NCBI GenBank assembly: GCA_963807235.1
Contig: CAWEBF010000033.1
Location: 124,001-188,000 of the forward strand
DNA from: CAWEBF01 sp963807235
GTDB lineage: Bacteria > Acidobacteriota > Vicinamibacteria > Vicinamibacterales > UBA2999
Reading direction: 5' to 3'
Length of the DNA: 64,000 nt
Shown here: positions 55,410-64,000 of the stretch, one piece after another
Layout: each line of letters starts with the position of its first letter
How positions within the stretch are numbered: the first letter of the stretch is position 1
Notes under the pieces: generated by a model
The model's input: only the letters and a program-made list of their open reading frames with translations
Database searches by the model: none
Told to the model about the DNA's origin: nothing
Position numbers and translations under genes: made by a program

Positions 55410-56198
55410 CTATCTCTTCACCAGCATCAACTGTTCTGTACGAAGGTCCCACACCTGGTAGCCATCGTGCCGCTCTAGGTGCTCCAGCAGCGCCGCGCGC
55501 ACGCCGGGGCACTTGCTCGACGCGTAGTCGTCGAGCACGACGACCGCGCCCGGCGAGAGCCGCGGTGCGAAATACTCCAGGCAGGCTTTGGTCGGCAGGT
55601 AGAGATCGGTGTCGATATGCACCAGACGGTAGTTGTCCTCTTCGAGGTGGGGCAGCGCCAGAAGGATGTCCCCGCGGTGAATGTGCATTCGGGTGAAGCG
55701 CGACAGATACGCCTTCACGTCGTCGAAGTTGGTGTCGTTGAACTGTCCGGGGGTGTGGAAGGCGTCCTGGTGGGACAGTGCGGCCGCGGGGTGGCCTTCG
55801 AATGTGTCGAACACGCGAACCGGCACTTCTTCACCCGTCACCGACTGGAACGCCCCGGCGATGAAGAATGCGGAGCCGCCGCGGAAGCTGCCGATCTCGG
55901 CGACCGACCCCGGCACGCTGGTCAGGTTGCGAATCGCCTGCCAGAACATGTACAGCCGGTCGTATCCGAGCAGCGTGCGCCCTGATCGGACCACCTCGTC
56001 CGCCAGCGCGAAGAAGTCCGCGTCGGGCCGGAACTCCATGACCGACTTCCCCTTCCGATATTTGTCCATCGGTCGATGGATCCACTTCTCCGGATCCCGC
56101 GAACGCCTGTCCTTCAGCACCGCCTGCTCACCAGCGTCGCTGCCTGCGGAGGCGCTGACGTCAGGCTGCCCGGGCGACGGCACGTCGCTGTCATTCAT
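55410..56198 (-). CDS. TylF/macrocin O-methyltransferase-like protein, first copy
   Basis: A 262-residue class I methyltransferase of the TylF/MycF type. SAM motif I is VAEIGSFRGGSAFFIA (about 97), then VFDTFEGHPAAALSH (about 125), and VHIDTDLYLPTKACLEYF with VVLDDYASSKCPGV near 195-225 provides the metal-binding acids. The N-terminal 35 residues are polar and probably disordered. A close relative lies at 61.4-62.3 kb. It likely O-methylates a sugar. Confidence 0.82.
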   Translation of the reverse strand: MNDSDVPSPGQPDVSASAGSDAGEQAVLKDRRSRDPEKWIHRPMDKYRKGKSVMEFRPDADFFALADEVVRSGRTLLGYDRLYMFWQAIRNLTSVPGSVAEIGSFRGGSAFFIAGAFQSVTGEEVPVRVFDTFEGHPAAALSHQDAFHTPGQFNDTNFDDVKAYLSRFTRMHIHRGDILLALPHLEEDNYRLVHIDTDLYLPTKACLEYFAPRLSPGAVVVLDDYASSKCPGVRAALLEHLERHDGYQVWDLRTEQLMLVKR

Positions 56199-56239
56199 CG
56201 TCACCGCTCCATCGTGGGCGAGGCCCGCGTTGTCGATAA

Positions 56240-57079
56240 TCAGCCGCGAACACAGAGCACATCGGAAATACGGGGGAAAACGCCCGCGGGCCTGTGGTCC
56301 ACCCGCTCCGTGACACGGAAGCCACGTTCGCTCAAGAAGCCGATCACTTTTTCCGCATGAGGGTCGCCCTCGACGGCCTCCACCACCTCGGTGAACACCT
56401 GGCACGGGCCCGCTGTCAGCAGCGCCTCGCTCCCGGCAAGCACCCAATCCTCGAGACCGTCCACGTCGAGCTTGATGTGGGTCGGCCGTGGCAGGCCAGC
56501 GATCCGCACCAGGTCGTCGAGCCGGAACACGAGCACCTGCTCGACAGCGGCCGGTACGAACGGATTGCGCGCATAGTCCACTGGCGCGCCGAGCGCGTGG
56601 AGCGCGGTGCCCGCCCCGAGACTTGCGCGGTGAAACGGCTGCACGCCGGTCCGGTCCGACAGCGCAACCTGCAGCGGTGTCACGACGTCGCCGAATCCAT
56701 TGGCAGCCACGTTCCGGACCAGGGCGGCGAAGCTGTCGGATGCGGGCTCGATGGCCACGACAGGGACCCGCCCCTGCCCGGCGCGGGCGGCGACGAGCGA
56801 CATCGCCCCGGTGTTGGCCCCGATGTCGTAGAACACGGCGTTCGGTCCCAGCGACTCGAGCCAGCGCACCAGCGGGCCCGCCATGGCAGGCGGCCTTCGT
56901 ACCCGCTTGTATTCGCGGAAGGACTCGAGGCGGAAGCGAAGCCCGTCCTCGCGCTCGAAGACCGACGTGTCCTTGAGGGTGTCGAGCAGCTTGAGGCGCA
57001 GCTTCAGCGGCAGCGCCGCGGCCGCGGCGGCCACGCGGTCGAAATCCTCGGACTCCGTACCGAGGTTGGAAGCGGTCAC
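56240..57079 (-). CDS. FkbM-family methyltransferase
   Basis: A 279-residue SAM methyltransferase with the FkbM signature FYDIGANTGAMSLVAARAG (about 83-101), VVAIEPASDSFAALVRNV (about 107) and HIKLDVDGLEDWVLAGSEAL (about 200). It sits between the exporter permease and the TylF-like gene. FkbM enzymes in polysaccharide loci O-methylate sugars; the position methylated is not known. Confidence 0.85.
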   Translation of the reverse strand: MTASNLGTESEDFDRVAAAAAALPLKLRLKLLDTLKDTSVFEREDGLRFRLESFREYKRVRRPPAMAGPLVRWLESLGPNAVFYDIGANTGAMSLVAARAGQGRVPVVAIEPASDSFAALVRNVAANGFGDVVTPLQVALSDRTGVQPFHRASLGAGTALHALGAPVDYARNPFVPAAVEQVLVFRLDDLVRIAGLPRPTHIKLDVDGLEDWVLAGSEALLTAGPCQVFTEVVEAVEGDPHAEKVIGFLSERGFRVTERVDHRPAGVFPRISDVLCVRG

Positions 57080-57121
57080 GGCGGATATTTCATCTATCGA
57101 CGAAATGGATTCGAACGAGAG

Positions 57122-58045
57122 CTACAGCTGGTCGCCGAGCAGCCTCTCAGCGCGCAGAAAAAAGAGCACTCCCGCGCAGAGCGCCGCCAGAATCGTCGCG
57201 AAAGACAGGAATACGAAGCCGAGTTGAAGCTCTCCCTGACCCGTCAACGCCAACTGAGACATCATCACGACCTGCGCCATCGGATTCACCGTGAACATCA
57301 CCCAGCGATACGACTCGGGGACGGCCGTGATCGGATAAACGACCGGCGTCAGGAACATGACCACCTGAATGAAGTAGCGCAGGGTGAAGATGACGTCCCG
57401 GAAGAACAGGGCCACTATGCTCATCACGAGGCCGACCGCCAGGGCGAACAGCAGGGCCGCGACCAGCGAAGGCACCAGCCAGAGCGTGTGCCATCCGAGA
57501 TGCAGCGGAAAACTGCCTCCCGCGTTCCACGATGTCAGCACGACGATTGCGAAGGCGACAACGAGAATCGCCAGTTCGATGAACGTGTAGCCGAAACCCG
57601 CCAGCGGCACGAGCAACCGGGGAAAGTACGTCCTCCGCATGATGCTCTGCGTCCACGTGAGCGTGCGCGGGAGATAAATCATTGCGCTTTGGAACGCGCG
57701 CCACGGCAGGTAGCCGCTCAAGAAGAACACCGGGTAGGGCACGTTTCCTGTGTCTATTGGACTCAGCCGCGAAAACATGAAGATCAGCATGGCGACAGGG
57801 ATGAGGGGCCGGATGATCAAAATCCAGAAGCCAAAAACGCTCCCCCGCGCCTTTCGGCCGGTAATTTCTCTGACCAGGAAACCGTAGAAGCCTCGGTAGC
57901 GCCAGACCGTGCGCAGGCGCGCCAGGATGCCGTCCGGGACCGCCTCGATGACTACAGTCGGCTGCGGCGCATCGTTTTCCCGCGGACGGTGCCTCAGGGT
58001 CGATTGAGCGGCGCCAAGGCCGTCGGTGTCCACTGCGTTCTTCAC
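57122..58045 (-). CDS. wzm: O-antigen/polysaccharide ABC exporter permease
   Basis: A 307-residue ABC-2 permease. After a cytoplasmic N-terminus of about 50 residues, six hydrophobic segments follow (FGFWILIIRPLIPVAMLIFM, LAILVVAFAIVVLTSWN, LVAALLFALAVGLVMSIVAL, FIQVVMFLTPVVYPITAVPE and others). The VFFLSGYLPWRAF and MRRTYFPRLLVPLAG segments are typical of Wzm. GTG overlaps the Wzt stop. With the two ATPase subunits it would move the polyprenyl-linked glycan across the inner membrane. Confidence 0.88.
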   Translation of the reverse strand: MKNAVDTDGLGAAQSTLRHRPRENDAPQPTVVIEAVPDGILARLRTVWRYRGFYGFLVREITGRKARGSVFGFWILIIRPLIPVAMLIFMFSRLSPIDTGNVPYPVFFLSGYLPWRAFQSAMIYLPRTLTWTQSIMRRTYFPRLLVPLAGFGYTFIELAILVVAFAIVVLTSWNAGGSFPLHLGWHTLWLVPSLVAALLFALAVGLVMSIVALFFRDVIFTLRYFIQVVMFLTPVVYPITAVPESYRWVMFTVNPMAQVVMMSQLALTGQGELQLGFVFLSFATILAALCAGVLFFLRAERLLGDQL

Positions 58046-59347
58046 TGAATCGCCGTCTGCTCCGTCACCGCGTCCGAGCCGGTCACGGACCAGGCCAGCC
58101 GCGGGCTGATCAGTCCGCGCCTGCCCCACGGCCAATCGTTCCACACCGATCGCTCCGGATGCGGATTCATGGCCGAAAACTCCAACCGCTCCTCGCCCGC
58201 GACAACCTCGTCACCATCGATGAGACGCCGCGCGAGGAGCCGAACGCGTGCCTGATACTGCTGTTCGTTCAAGAAGTCCTTGGGAATCCTGAGACCGGCG
58301 CGAAACGTGGTCGTCCGGCGCGACGTGAACGGCGCGCTCCGCGAGGTGCAGATGACACTGCGGCGATGAGACAACGTCATCTCCACCACCACCAACACCC
58401 CTGGCTGCGACACACGAAACAGGCAGTCGATGTATCCCGGCTCGGTCAGCTGCAGAGCGCCGACCTGGGCGCGATCGGCATCCAGCAAGCGGAGATCCAG
58501 GAGCGCGCAGCCTGCGCCCGTCTCCTCGCCGGCGGACGATGGCCGCAAATGCCCTGCGAGCAGCTCCGACGTGTAGGCGGCAACGACGGCCGAGGGAGAA
58601 CCGACCTGCACGATGCGTCCTCGATCGATCCAGATCACTCGAGTGCAGATGCGTTGGATCGCTGCCATGTCGTGCGAGACGAAGAGATACCGATTCGCCC
58701 GACGTTCCCGCCGCGCGTACGCGCTCCTCGCAGGTCCTGCGGAACGCCGCATCACCCACCGCGAGCACCTCGTCTGCCAGAATGATTTCCGCTCCGAACC
58801 CGATCATCGCGGCAAACGCGAGCTGCACGGAGCTTCCGCCCGGACAGCCGCTGAGCGGCAGGTCCGCGTACTGCCACAGACCCGACGATTCGAGGATCGC
58901 GTCTTCTGTCTCTGAAATGCGCTTGGCCGTAATGCCGGCAAGACGTCCCTGAATCTGAATGTTCTGCCGCACCGTCAAGGTCGGCGCGAAGCCGACTCCA
59001 AGTTCGAGCATCGAGACGACACGCCCATGAATGACGACACGCCCGGCGGTTGGATGGAGCACTCGGGCGAGCACTTTGAGCAGTGTGCTCTTCCCTGCGC
59101 CGTTGCGGCCAATGATGCCGAGCACTTCGCCAGGCGCGACGTCGAAGCTCACGTCATCGAGTGCCCACAAGTAACGACTGTCGCCACGAGGCGCCATCTC
59201 CTGACGGTCGGGCCGGCGGAAGGTCTGGGCGATGAGGTTCCTCAGCGCGGCCGGCCCCTCGGTCGAGACGCCTTTGCGGCGAGTGGCGTTGTGCCGCGCG
59301 AACACCTTCGACAATCCGCGGACGGAAATCCGGACGGGCGCGATCAA
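58042..59347 (-). CDS. wzt: Polysaccharide ABC exporter ATPase Wzt1 with C-terminal sugar-recognition domain (frameshifted)
   Basis: An exporter ATPase. Walker A is IIGRNGAGKSTLLKVLA (about 83), Walker B is IILADEVLAVGD with the catalytic Glu, and the H-loop is YLFVSHDM. The signature region reads SGCPGGSSVQLAFA instead of the usual SSGMxxRLAFA. The C-terminal 150 residues form a Wzt-type substrate-binding domain. The frame breaks near 58695. TTG 59347 overlaps the Wzt2 stop (TTGA). It is the likely catalytic partner of Wzt2. Confidence 0.8.
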
Positions 59348-60588
59348 GCCGGTACTCCCGTTTCGGTCACCGTTGCCGCGTCCCAGACAAGAGCCGGCTG
59401 CAAGAGCGGCACGCCTTCGTCCTCCGGCTGGACGACGTCTCCGCTGATGGTCAGCAGAACCGCCTCGTTTGCTTTGGTGGCGAATATTCGACTGTCCTGA
59501 CGCGTGGCCACGGCGAGCGCCAGCGTGTAGCGTCCAGTTGGAAGGATCCCGGTCGGGATCTTGACCGTGAAAGCGAGGGGGGCCGAGCGCCTCGCGGAAA
59601 CGAATTCGGGAAACACGCTTCTGTACAGCAGCACACCTGTCTCGGTGACGACGGATACCAGCGGACGACAGAGGAGATCGTCGGCCTTGGGTGCCACCAT
59701 GAGATGGAGTTCGAGATACGTCTCGTCGCCATGGCGCGTAGCGTCGATTGCGATCGACTGAAGCGCCACTACGTCGTCTTCCGGCAGGTTGTCGAGCACC
59801 TGCCAGGTGATCGCTCCCGTCCCGGTCTGCTCCCGAGGAGTGGGGTTGCGCTCGGCGGTATCGCCGATGACTCGGCCGCCGGCGAACGTAATCACGCGCG
59901 TCGCCAACTGCTGCACGAGCGCTTCGTCGGCGAACGCGAGAACGAGCGTGGAGCCGGCCGCCTTCAGCGCCATTACGCGCTCGACACACTTCTGCTGGAA
60001 CGCGATATCGCCGACCCTGAGGACGTCATCGATCAAGACGATGGAAGGGCGGCCGCATAGCGCCAAAGCCACGCTGAGGCGAAGGACCATTCCGGTCGAG
60101 AAGGTGCGGACCAGCGCATGCTCGAACCCGTGGAGCTCGGCGAAATCGAGCACTTCAGCCACAAATGCGGCAGCGTCCTCTGGCGATCCTTCGGCGAAGG
60201 TCCTCGATGCCTGGATGTTCTCGTAGGCCGAGGATTGCATGTCGACATCCGCATTCATCGCAAGCAGTGAGTTGACGGGCCCAAAGATCTGGACTCGCCC
60301 GGCCGTGGGTGGCACTCCGGCAGCCAGCACTTCCAAGAGGGCGCTCGGCCCCGACCCGGCTGCTCCCATCAAACACACGACGCTGCCCTGCTCGATGTCG
60401 AGCGACACGTTCCGAAGCACGTAACCGGGCCCTGCCACCGTTGACTGCAAGTCCTCGTCAGATGGCTTGACGTTCAGGCCGGCGATGCGGAGGAGTGTTC
60501 GAAACGCCTCGCGCGGCCGCGCGGCGCCGTCCATTTCCAGCGGCGCGCTGACATATCGGCTCAGGCCTTGGATGCGAATCGCAATCAC
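59344..60588 (-). CDS. Degenerate Wzt-type ATPase paralogue (Wzt2)
   Basis: A 414-residue protein with the full layout of Wzt (ATPase then C-terminal recognition domain) but ruined catalytic motifs. Walker A reads GAAGSGPSALL, where Pro replaces the essential Lys. Walker B reads LIDDVLRVGD, Asp in place of the catalytic Glu. The H-loop reads LVLAFADEAL without His. The signature FSTGMVLRLSVAL is kept. It is intact and in the exporter operon, so it is probably a structural or regulatory half of an asymmetric exporter with Wzt1. Confidence 0.78.
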   Translation of the reverse strand: MIAIRIQGLSRYVSAPLEMDGAARPREAFRTLLRIAGLNVKPSDEDLQSTVAGPGYVLRNVSLDIEQGSVVCLMGAAGSGPSALLEVLAAGVPPTAGRVQIFGPVNSLLAMNADVDMQSSAYENIQASRTFAEGSPEDAAAFVAEVLDFAELHGFEHALVRTFSTGMVLRLSVALALCGRPSIVLIDDVLRVGDIAFQQKCVERVMALKAAGSTLVLAFADEALVQQLATRVITFAGGRVIGDTAERNPTPREQTGTGAITWQVLDNLPEDDVVALQSIAIDATRHGDETYLELHLMVAPKADDLLCRPLVSVVTETGVLLYRSVFPEFVSARRSAPLAFTVKIPTGILPTGRYTLALAVATRQDSRIFATKANEAVLLTISGDVVQPEDEGVPLLQPALVWDAATVTETGVPA

Positions 60589-60625
60589 GAGTGACCCTGC
60601 TCGCCCGTCGCCTTTTCGCCGCCGG

Positions 60626-61246
60626 TCATGACGCGTCCGCGGGAACGGAAGGAGTGGGCGCCTGCCAGTCGGGACGGACCATCATCATCTTCTGGTCGGG
60701 CACGCCGTGGGCCCGCAGCAGCTTGGCCGTGCCGGCCGGGCGTTCGAGCGTGGCCACGATCAGCATGTCGTACTGGACGCTGGTGTGTTCGGTGATCGAT
60801 TGCACCGGGAAGCCGAGGAAGCGATCGCCAGCCTCGGGCTCGAAGACCGCGACCGGTTCCAGCCCCATGTCGCGGAGCAGCAGGAACACGAGCTCGGCCG
60901 CATCCCCGGTGCCGAAGATGGCGACGCGGTTGTGCGGGCCGACGAACTCAGACAGGCTGCGGCGCAAGTGCTGCCGCGCGTCGCGGTAGAAGTCCAGCGA
61001 GTACTTCATGAACTCGTACGTCAGCCGCGCCTTTCGCGCCATGCCCTTCGGCGTGAGCGAGTAGACCAGCCGGTTTGGCGACACACTGACGCACTTCACG
61101 TAGCCCTTGCGGATCAGCCGTTTGAGGTACAGGTTCGTCAGCCCCAGCGCGATGCCGAGCCTGGTGGCCAGCGTACGCTGGGTGATCGTGGATTGCTGCT
61201 CGAGGGCTTCGAGCAGCTGGAGGTCGCGGCGGGATTCTAATTCCAA
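60626..61246 (-). CDS. MarR-type EPS-associated transcriptional regulator with C-terminal nucleotide-binding-like domain
   Basis: A 206-residue protein. Residues 1-100 form a winged helix (LLEALEQQSTITQRTLATRL, LTNLYLKRLIRKGYVKCVSV, RLVYSLTPKGMARKARLTYE), like the MarR_EPS group. Residues 105-195 look Rossmann-like (NRVAIFGTGDAAELVFLLL, LIVATLERPAGTAKLL), possibly a ligand sensor. It is the first gene of the exporter block and follows a dyad operator, which suggests autoregulation. Confidence 0.78.
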   Translation of the reverse strand: MELESRRDLQLLEALEQQSTITQRTLATRLGIALGLTNLYLKRLIRKGYVKCVSVSPNRLVYSLTPKGMARKARLTYEFMKYSLDFYRDARQHLRRSLSEFVGPHNRVAIFGTGDAAELVFLLLRDMGLEPVAVFEPEAGDRFLGFPVQSITEHTSVQYDMLIVATLERPAGTAKLLRAHGVPDQKMMMVRPDWQAPTPSVPADAS

Positions 61247-61300
61247 GAGAAACCTCCGGCCCGTGGCTTACAGGGCCGAAGCGCGGGTCTGGGGACTGTC

Positions 61301-61335
61301 GTTCAATCCATGAACATATCGTTCAAAGATTGAAC
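61301..61335. promoter_or_regulatory. 35-bp dyad operator upstream of the EPS regulator
   Basis: Two 15-base arms, GTTCAATCCATGAAC (61301-61315) and GTTCAAAGATTGAAC (61321-61335), are inverted repeats with two mismatches around a five-base centre. The outer eight bases are perfect. It lies 55 bases upstream of the regulator start and just downstream of a promoter-like pair, the usual place for a repressor site. Confidence 0.7.
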
Positions 61336-61342
61336 TACTGAA

Positions 61343-61372
61343 ATATTGAGGGTTTCTGCCCCGATCTGTCAA
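61343..61372 (-). promoter_or_regulatory. Sigma-70-like promoter of the regulator-exporter block
   Basis: Read on the minus strand, a perfect -35 TTGACA (61372-61367) is followed after 18 bases by CAATAT (61348-61343), a weak -10 that keeps the key second A and last T. The operator dyad starts seven bases downstream. The 137-base gap 61247-61383 holds no gene; this is the clearest promoter candidate in the window. Confidence 0.5.
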
Positions 61373-61383
61373 TGAGACGCGCC

Positions 61384-62325
61384 TCAGGTGCGCCGGCATT
61401 TCACCAACAGGGCCTGCTCGGGCTGCATCCTCCAGATCTGGAACTCCGGAGCCCGGTCGAGGTATTCGCGAGCGGCGATCGCGACTCCTGGGCACGTGGG
61501 CGCCTCGAAATCGTCGATCACGACAACGCCGCCGTCGACCACTCGCGGTCCGAAATACTCCAGGCAACGCAAGGTCGGCAAGTAGAGGTCGATATCGAGG
61601 TGCACGAACGAATACGGGCGATCCGGCCACGAATTCACGACGTCCAGCACGTTGCCCTGGTGGACGTGAACGCTCGGGAACGGCGCCAGGTACTCGGCGA
61701 CGTCTTCGTACGACACGGAGCGAAACTTGCCCTGCTGCCACCGTGGGTCGTGTTCGGAGAGCGTGTCATCCAGATGCCCCTCGAAGGTGTCCACCACGTG
61801 CAGCTCGCGGTCGCGGCCGGCGAACTCGCGAAACGTCTGTGCCAGGAACGCGGCCGAGCCGCCGCGCAGCGTCCCCACCTCGACGCCGGACGCGTCGAGC
61901 TGCGCCACGTTCCGCGCCGCTTGCCAGAGCGTGAACAGACGGCCGTAGTCGAGCGTCGTCCGCCTCGCTTCCACGATCGGCAGCGCGACCTCGAAGAACC
62001 GCTCGTCGGCGGCTCGATCGAAGGGGTTGCCGACCGTCGCAAGCCGCATCAGCAGCCGACCGAAGTCCCGCTGGATGCCTTTGCCTCGCTTCTTGACGTC
62101 CTTGAGCGTGTGCGTGACCTCCTGCGACGATTTCGCAATCGTGTCCTGCATCTGCGCGTTGTCCGACTTCGCCTGCTTGCCCAGCGACGACAGAACACGT
62201 TCGAGGCGTTTGACTCGTCGCTGCAGTTCCACTACCGCCGGATCCCCCGGCGTCTGCTCTTGTGGCACGGTTTTCTCCATCGGGGTCGTGGTGCCGCCCG
62301 GGTCGCGAGGTGGTCGTGATGTCAT
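61384..62325 (-). CDS. TylF/macrocin O-methyltransferase-like protein, second copy
   Basis: A 313-residue protein. The first 100 residues include a predicted coiled coil (VVELQRRVKRLERVLSSLGK). The methyltransferase part has VEVGTLRGGSAAFLAQTF (about 165), VVDTFEGHLDDTLSEHDP, VHLDIDLYLPTLRCLEYFGP and VVVIDDFEAPTCPGVA. It is the relative of the 55.4 kb gene with an extra N-terminal region. ATG overlaps the A5 stop. It is the last gene before the exporter promoter. Confidence 0.8.
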   Translation of the reverse strand: MTSRPPRDPGGTTTPMEKTVPQEQTPGDPAVVELQRRVKRLERVLSSLGKQAKSDNAQMQDTIAKSSQEVTHTLKDVKKRGKGIQRDFGRLLMRLATVGNPFDRAADERFFEVALPIVEARRTTLDYGRLFTLWQAARNVAQLDASGVEVGTLRGGSAAFLAQTFREFAGRDRELHVVDTFEGHLDDTLSEHDPRWQQGKFRSVSYEDVAEYLAPFPSVHVHQGNVLDVVNSWPDRPYSFVHLDIDLYLPTLRCLEYFGPRVVDGGVVVIDDFEAPTCPGVAIAAREYLDRAPEFQIWRMQPEQALLVKCRRT

Positions 62326-63201
62326 GCGCGCATCCGTTCGGACGGCCGGAGCGCCTTGGCTCCGCGGGCCCGTTGCAACGTAACCGCTCCCCATCTCCCC
62401 GAAGCCGATGCCATGCCCAGGGTTTCCACCTGATCGGGCGGAAGCCGCTCGCTGTAATACGCCGTCGCAGGGGTTCCACAAGCCGCCGCCAGAATCGCAA
62501 GGTCGCCGTAGGCGCCTACAAAGGCCCTGGCGCCGGAGAGCACCGCAGTTCGTCGTGCCGCTGGCCCGTCGACAACGACGACCTGATGCTCCGCGGTGAG
62601 TTCGGCGACGACCCGGTGCATCAGCTGCTGGTTTTCGTCGTTCTGCGGCAAGGCCGGCGTGAACTCCGGTGCGACGGCCACGTACGAATCTGGAAGGTCC
62701 AGACCGTTCGCTCGAGTCGACGACGCGCAGACGTCGAAGGTCAGAATCTCTCGCAGCTTCTCGAGCGCTCGATCCTTCTGAAGACGGCGCAGCACGCGGA
62801 AGAACGACCATGGATGGAGGAGCTGATAGTCGGAGATGTCGAACGCACGCACCGCGCGATCGAGGATCTCCTGGTCCAGCGGCGAGATCACGGCCTGCTT
62901 GGGATCCTGCTCGCTCTGGGGCACCGTGCGGCTCAGCCAGCGCTCGAACTCGTCTGGCGAAAACAACGTGCGCGCGTCGAGGTGGCGGTGTGCCAGCGAG
63001 TCCGTACCAGTCGCGCTCTCCGCCGCACGACAGCACCATGAGACGCTCCGGCGGCAGTCCGTAGGTGTGCACGATCCAGCGCAGGAACGGAATCCAGTAC
63101 AGGAGCTCGCGGCCGGCAGAATCGACCCACGGCCCGACGAAAACGGGGCCCGAACCCTGCTGGATCTCCTCGAGCGCGGTTCGGACAATCCGCAGCGACA
63201 T
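62322..63201 (-). CDS. Family A glycosyltransferase-like protein, copy A5 (frameshifted, start uncertain)
   Basis: The most divergent family A copy. VFVGPWVDSAGRELLYWIPF and LMVLSCGGERDWYG open the core. Near 63000 the frame shifts, and HRHLDARTLFSPDEFERWLS, LLHPWSFFRVLRRLQ, ARAFVGAYGDLAILAAACGT and PATAYYSERLPPDQ follow in the frame ending at 62322. ATG 63201 is the first in-frame start, but the N-terminus looks short and may begin between 63201 and 63267. The motif SRGG is SCGG here. Confidence 0.55.
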
Positions 63202-63262
63202 CGACGTCGCGATGACGGACGTATCTTCCGCGAGCGTGCGGACGGGCCACCTTCCGCCGCAT

Positions 63263-64000
63263 CCACGTCAGCAACGGACGACGAAGCAGGCTCTGCCACA
63301 GCGGAGCATCGGGGGCCGGGGTTTTTCGGATCGACGCCGCACTCTCGATCTCCGAGGCCAGGAACGGTGACACTTCCTCCCCCGCGCCACGCGGGCGGAG
63401 GAACTGCTCGGCAAACGCGCGGCTCCGGCTCGACACCGTCGGGGCGCCTTGCAGCACGGTGGCAAGCTGGCGCTGGTGCTCGGCAAAGTCACTTGCAACG
63501 GTCGCAAGGCCGCCGAACGCCTCGACGAGGTAGTGGAAGTGCATGGTCCCGACCTGCCCCGCATCGAAGCCTGGGATGAGGAGCGTGTGTACGGGCCTCC
63601 CTACGATCGCCGCCTCCAGCATCGCGCTCGTGTTGAGTCCCACAGCCGCGTGCGAGTGGTGCAGGGAGTCGTAGAGCTCCTGATCGCCGTCGCGCCTGGC
63701 GTGGAGCGAGACGCCCACGCAGCCCAGCGCCGGAGAAGTCCACGGACGCCCACGAGCTCTTCAGCGCGGGATGCGGGCGAATCAGGATGCCGCAGGTCCG
63801 CACCACGTCGTTTTCCGACGCCCGGATCGACTCGACCCACCGGCGAACCAGCTCCATCTCGTTCGGACCCGTCGAGCTGGGAGGATCCCAGATAGAGGAC
63901 CATGGGCCGCGCAGGGTCGAGACCGAACTCGGCGAAGAACTCCGATCGCGACGTCGACACCGTCCGCCGAAGAAGTCATCGAACCTCGCCGCACCCACAA
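63263..64000 (-). CDS. Family B glycosyltransferase-like protein, copy B8 (partial, frameshifted)
   Basis: The 3' part of a family B gene that enters from the right edge. Recognisable pieces are SRSEFFAEFGLDPARPMVLY, ILIRPHPALKSSW, LYDSLHHSHAAVGLNTSAML and AGQVGTMHFHYLV, then a tail ending near LWQSLLRRPLLTW. The pieces lie in three frames, so at least two frameshifts are present. Its end and the start of A5 cannot be fixed exactly. Confidence 0.52.

Noticed and set aside
59344..60588. Wzt2 as a sequencing artefact of a normal ATPase
   Set aside because: The frame is open over 414 codons and three separate catalytic motifs are altered by substitutions, not by indels, so error is unlikely.

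Overview
The window (high GC throughout) is almost entirely a surface-polysaccharide biosynthesis and export locus, about 63 kb long. Every gene except a two-gene toxin-antitoxin module lies on the minus strand. The GC content and a PASTA-less Ser/Thr kinase joined to a PD40 beta-propeller suggest Acidobacteriota (Vicinamibacteria-like). That assignment is an inference from gene style, not from a marker gene.

Transcription runs from right to left. Right end (64.0-61.4 kb): the 3' part of a repeated glycosyltransferase-like protein ('family B'), a second repeated type ('family A') and a TylF-like methyltransferase. Next come a promoter with a 35-bp operator-like dyad and a MarR-type EPS regulator, then an O-antigen-type ABC exporter (61.2-57.1 kb). 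The exporter has a permease (Wzm) and two Wzt-type ATPase subunits, one with a wrecked nucleotide site. The block from 57 to 42 kb holds FkbM and TylF methyltransferases, family B genes, a NeuC/NeuA pair, a Zn-ribbon methyltransferase, a sugar N-formyltransferase, a polysaccharide deacetylase, a methyltransferase-GT2 fusion and a TIGR04372-like glycosyltransferase. The block from 42 to 23 kb holds a tandem run of family B and A genes, a NeuB/NeuC/NeuA set, methyltransferases, an epimerase and a nucleotidyltransferase. The block from 23 to 11 kb holds WbpB/WbpD/WbpE-type enzymes for a 2,3-diacetamido uronic acid, an acyltransferase, a second DegT aminotransferase, two glycosyltransferases, NeuB, an SDR and an aldehyde dehydrogenase. 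The interval 11.2-6.3 kb breaks the theme: a vapBC module lies between two copies of an HXXEE membrane-protein gene, beside a WHy-domain protein and the kinase-PD40 gene. Left end (6.3-1 kb): NeuA, transketolase, a HAD phosphatase, a capsule-synthesis-like protein and a WecA/MraY-type initiating phosphotransferase.

Together these genes could start a glycan on a polyprenyl carrier, make several CMP-nonulosonate and amino-uronate donors, assemble and decorate the chain, and export it by the Wzm/Wzt route. The most unusual content is the expansion of two uncharacterised protein families (eight family B copies, five family A copies). Others are the asymmetric Wzt pair and structured intergenic elements with nested inverted repeats or seven-base tandem repeats. 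Nearly all neighbours overlap by four bases (ATGA, GTGA or TTGA). Many otherwise well-conserved genes are cut by single-base frameshifts, which looks more like residual sequencing error than decay. Coordinates of frameshifted genes below span both reading frames.
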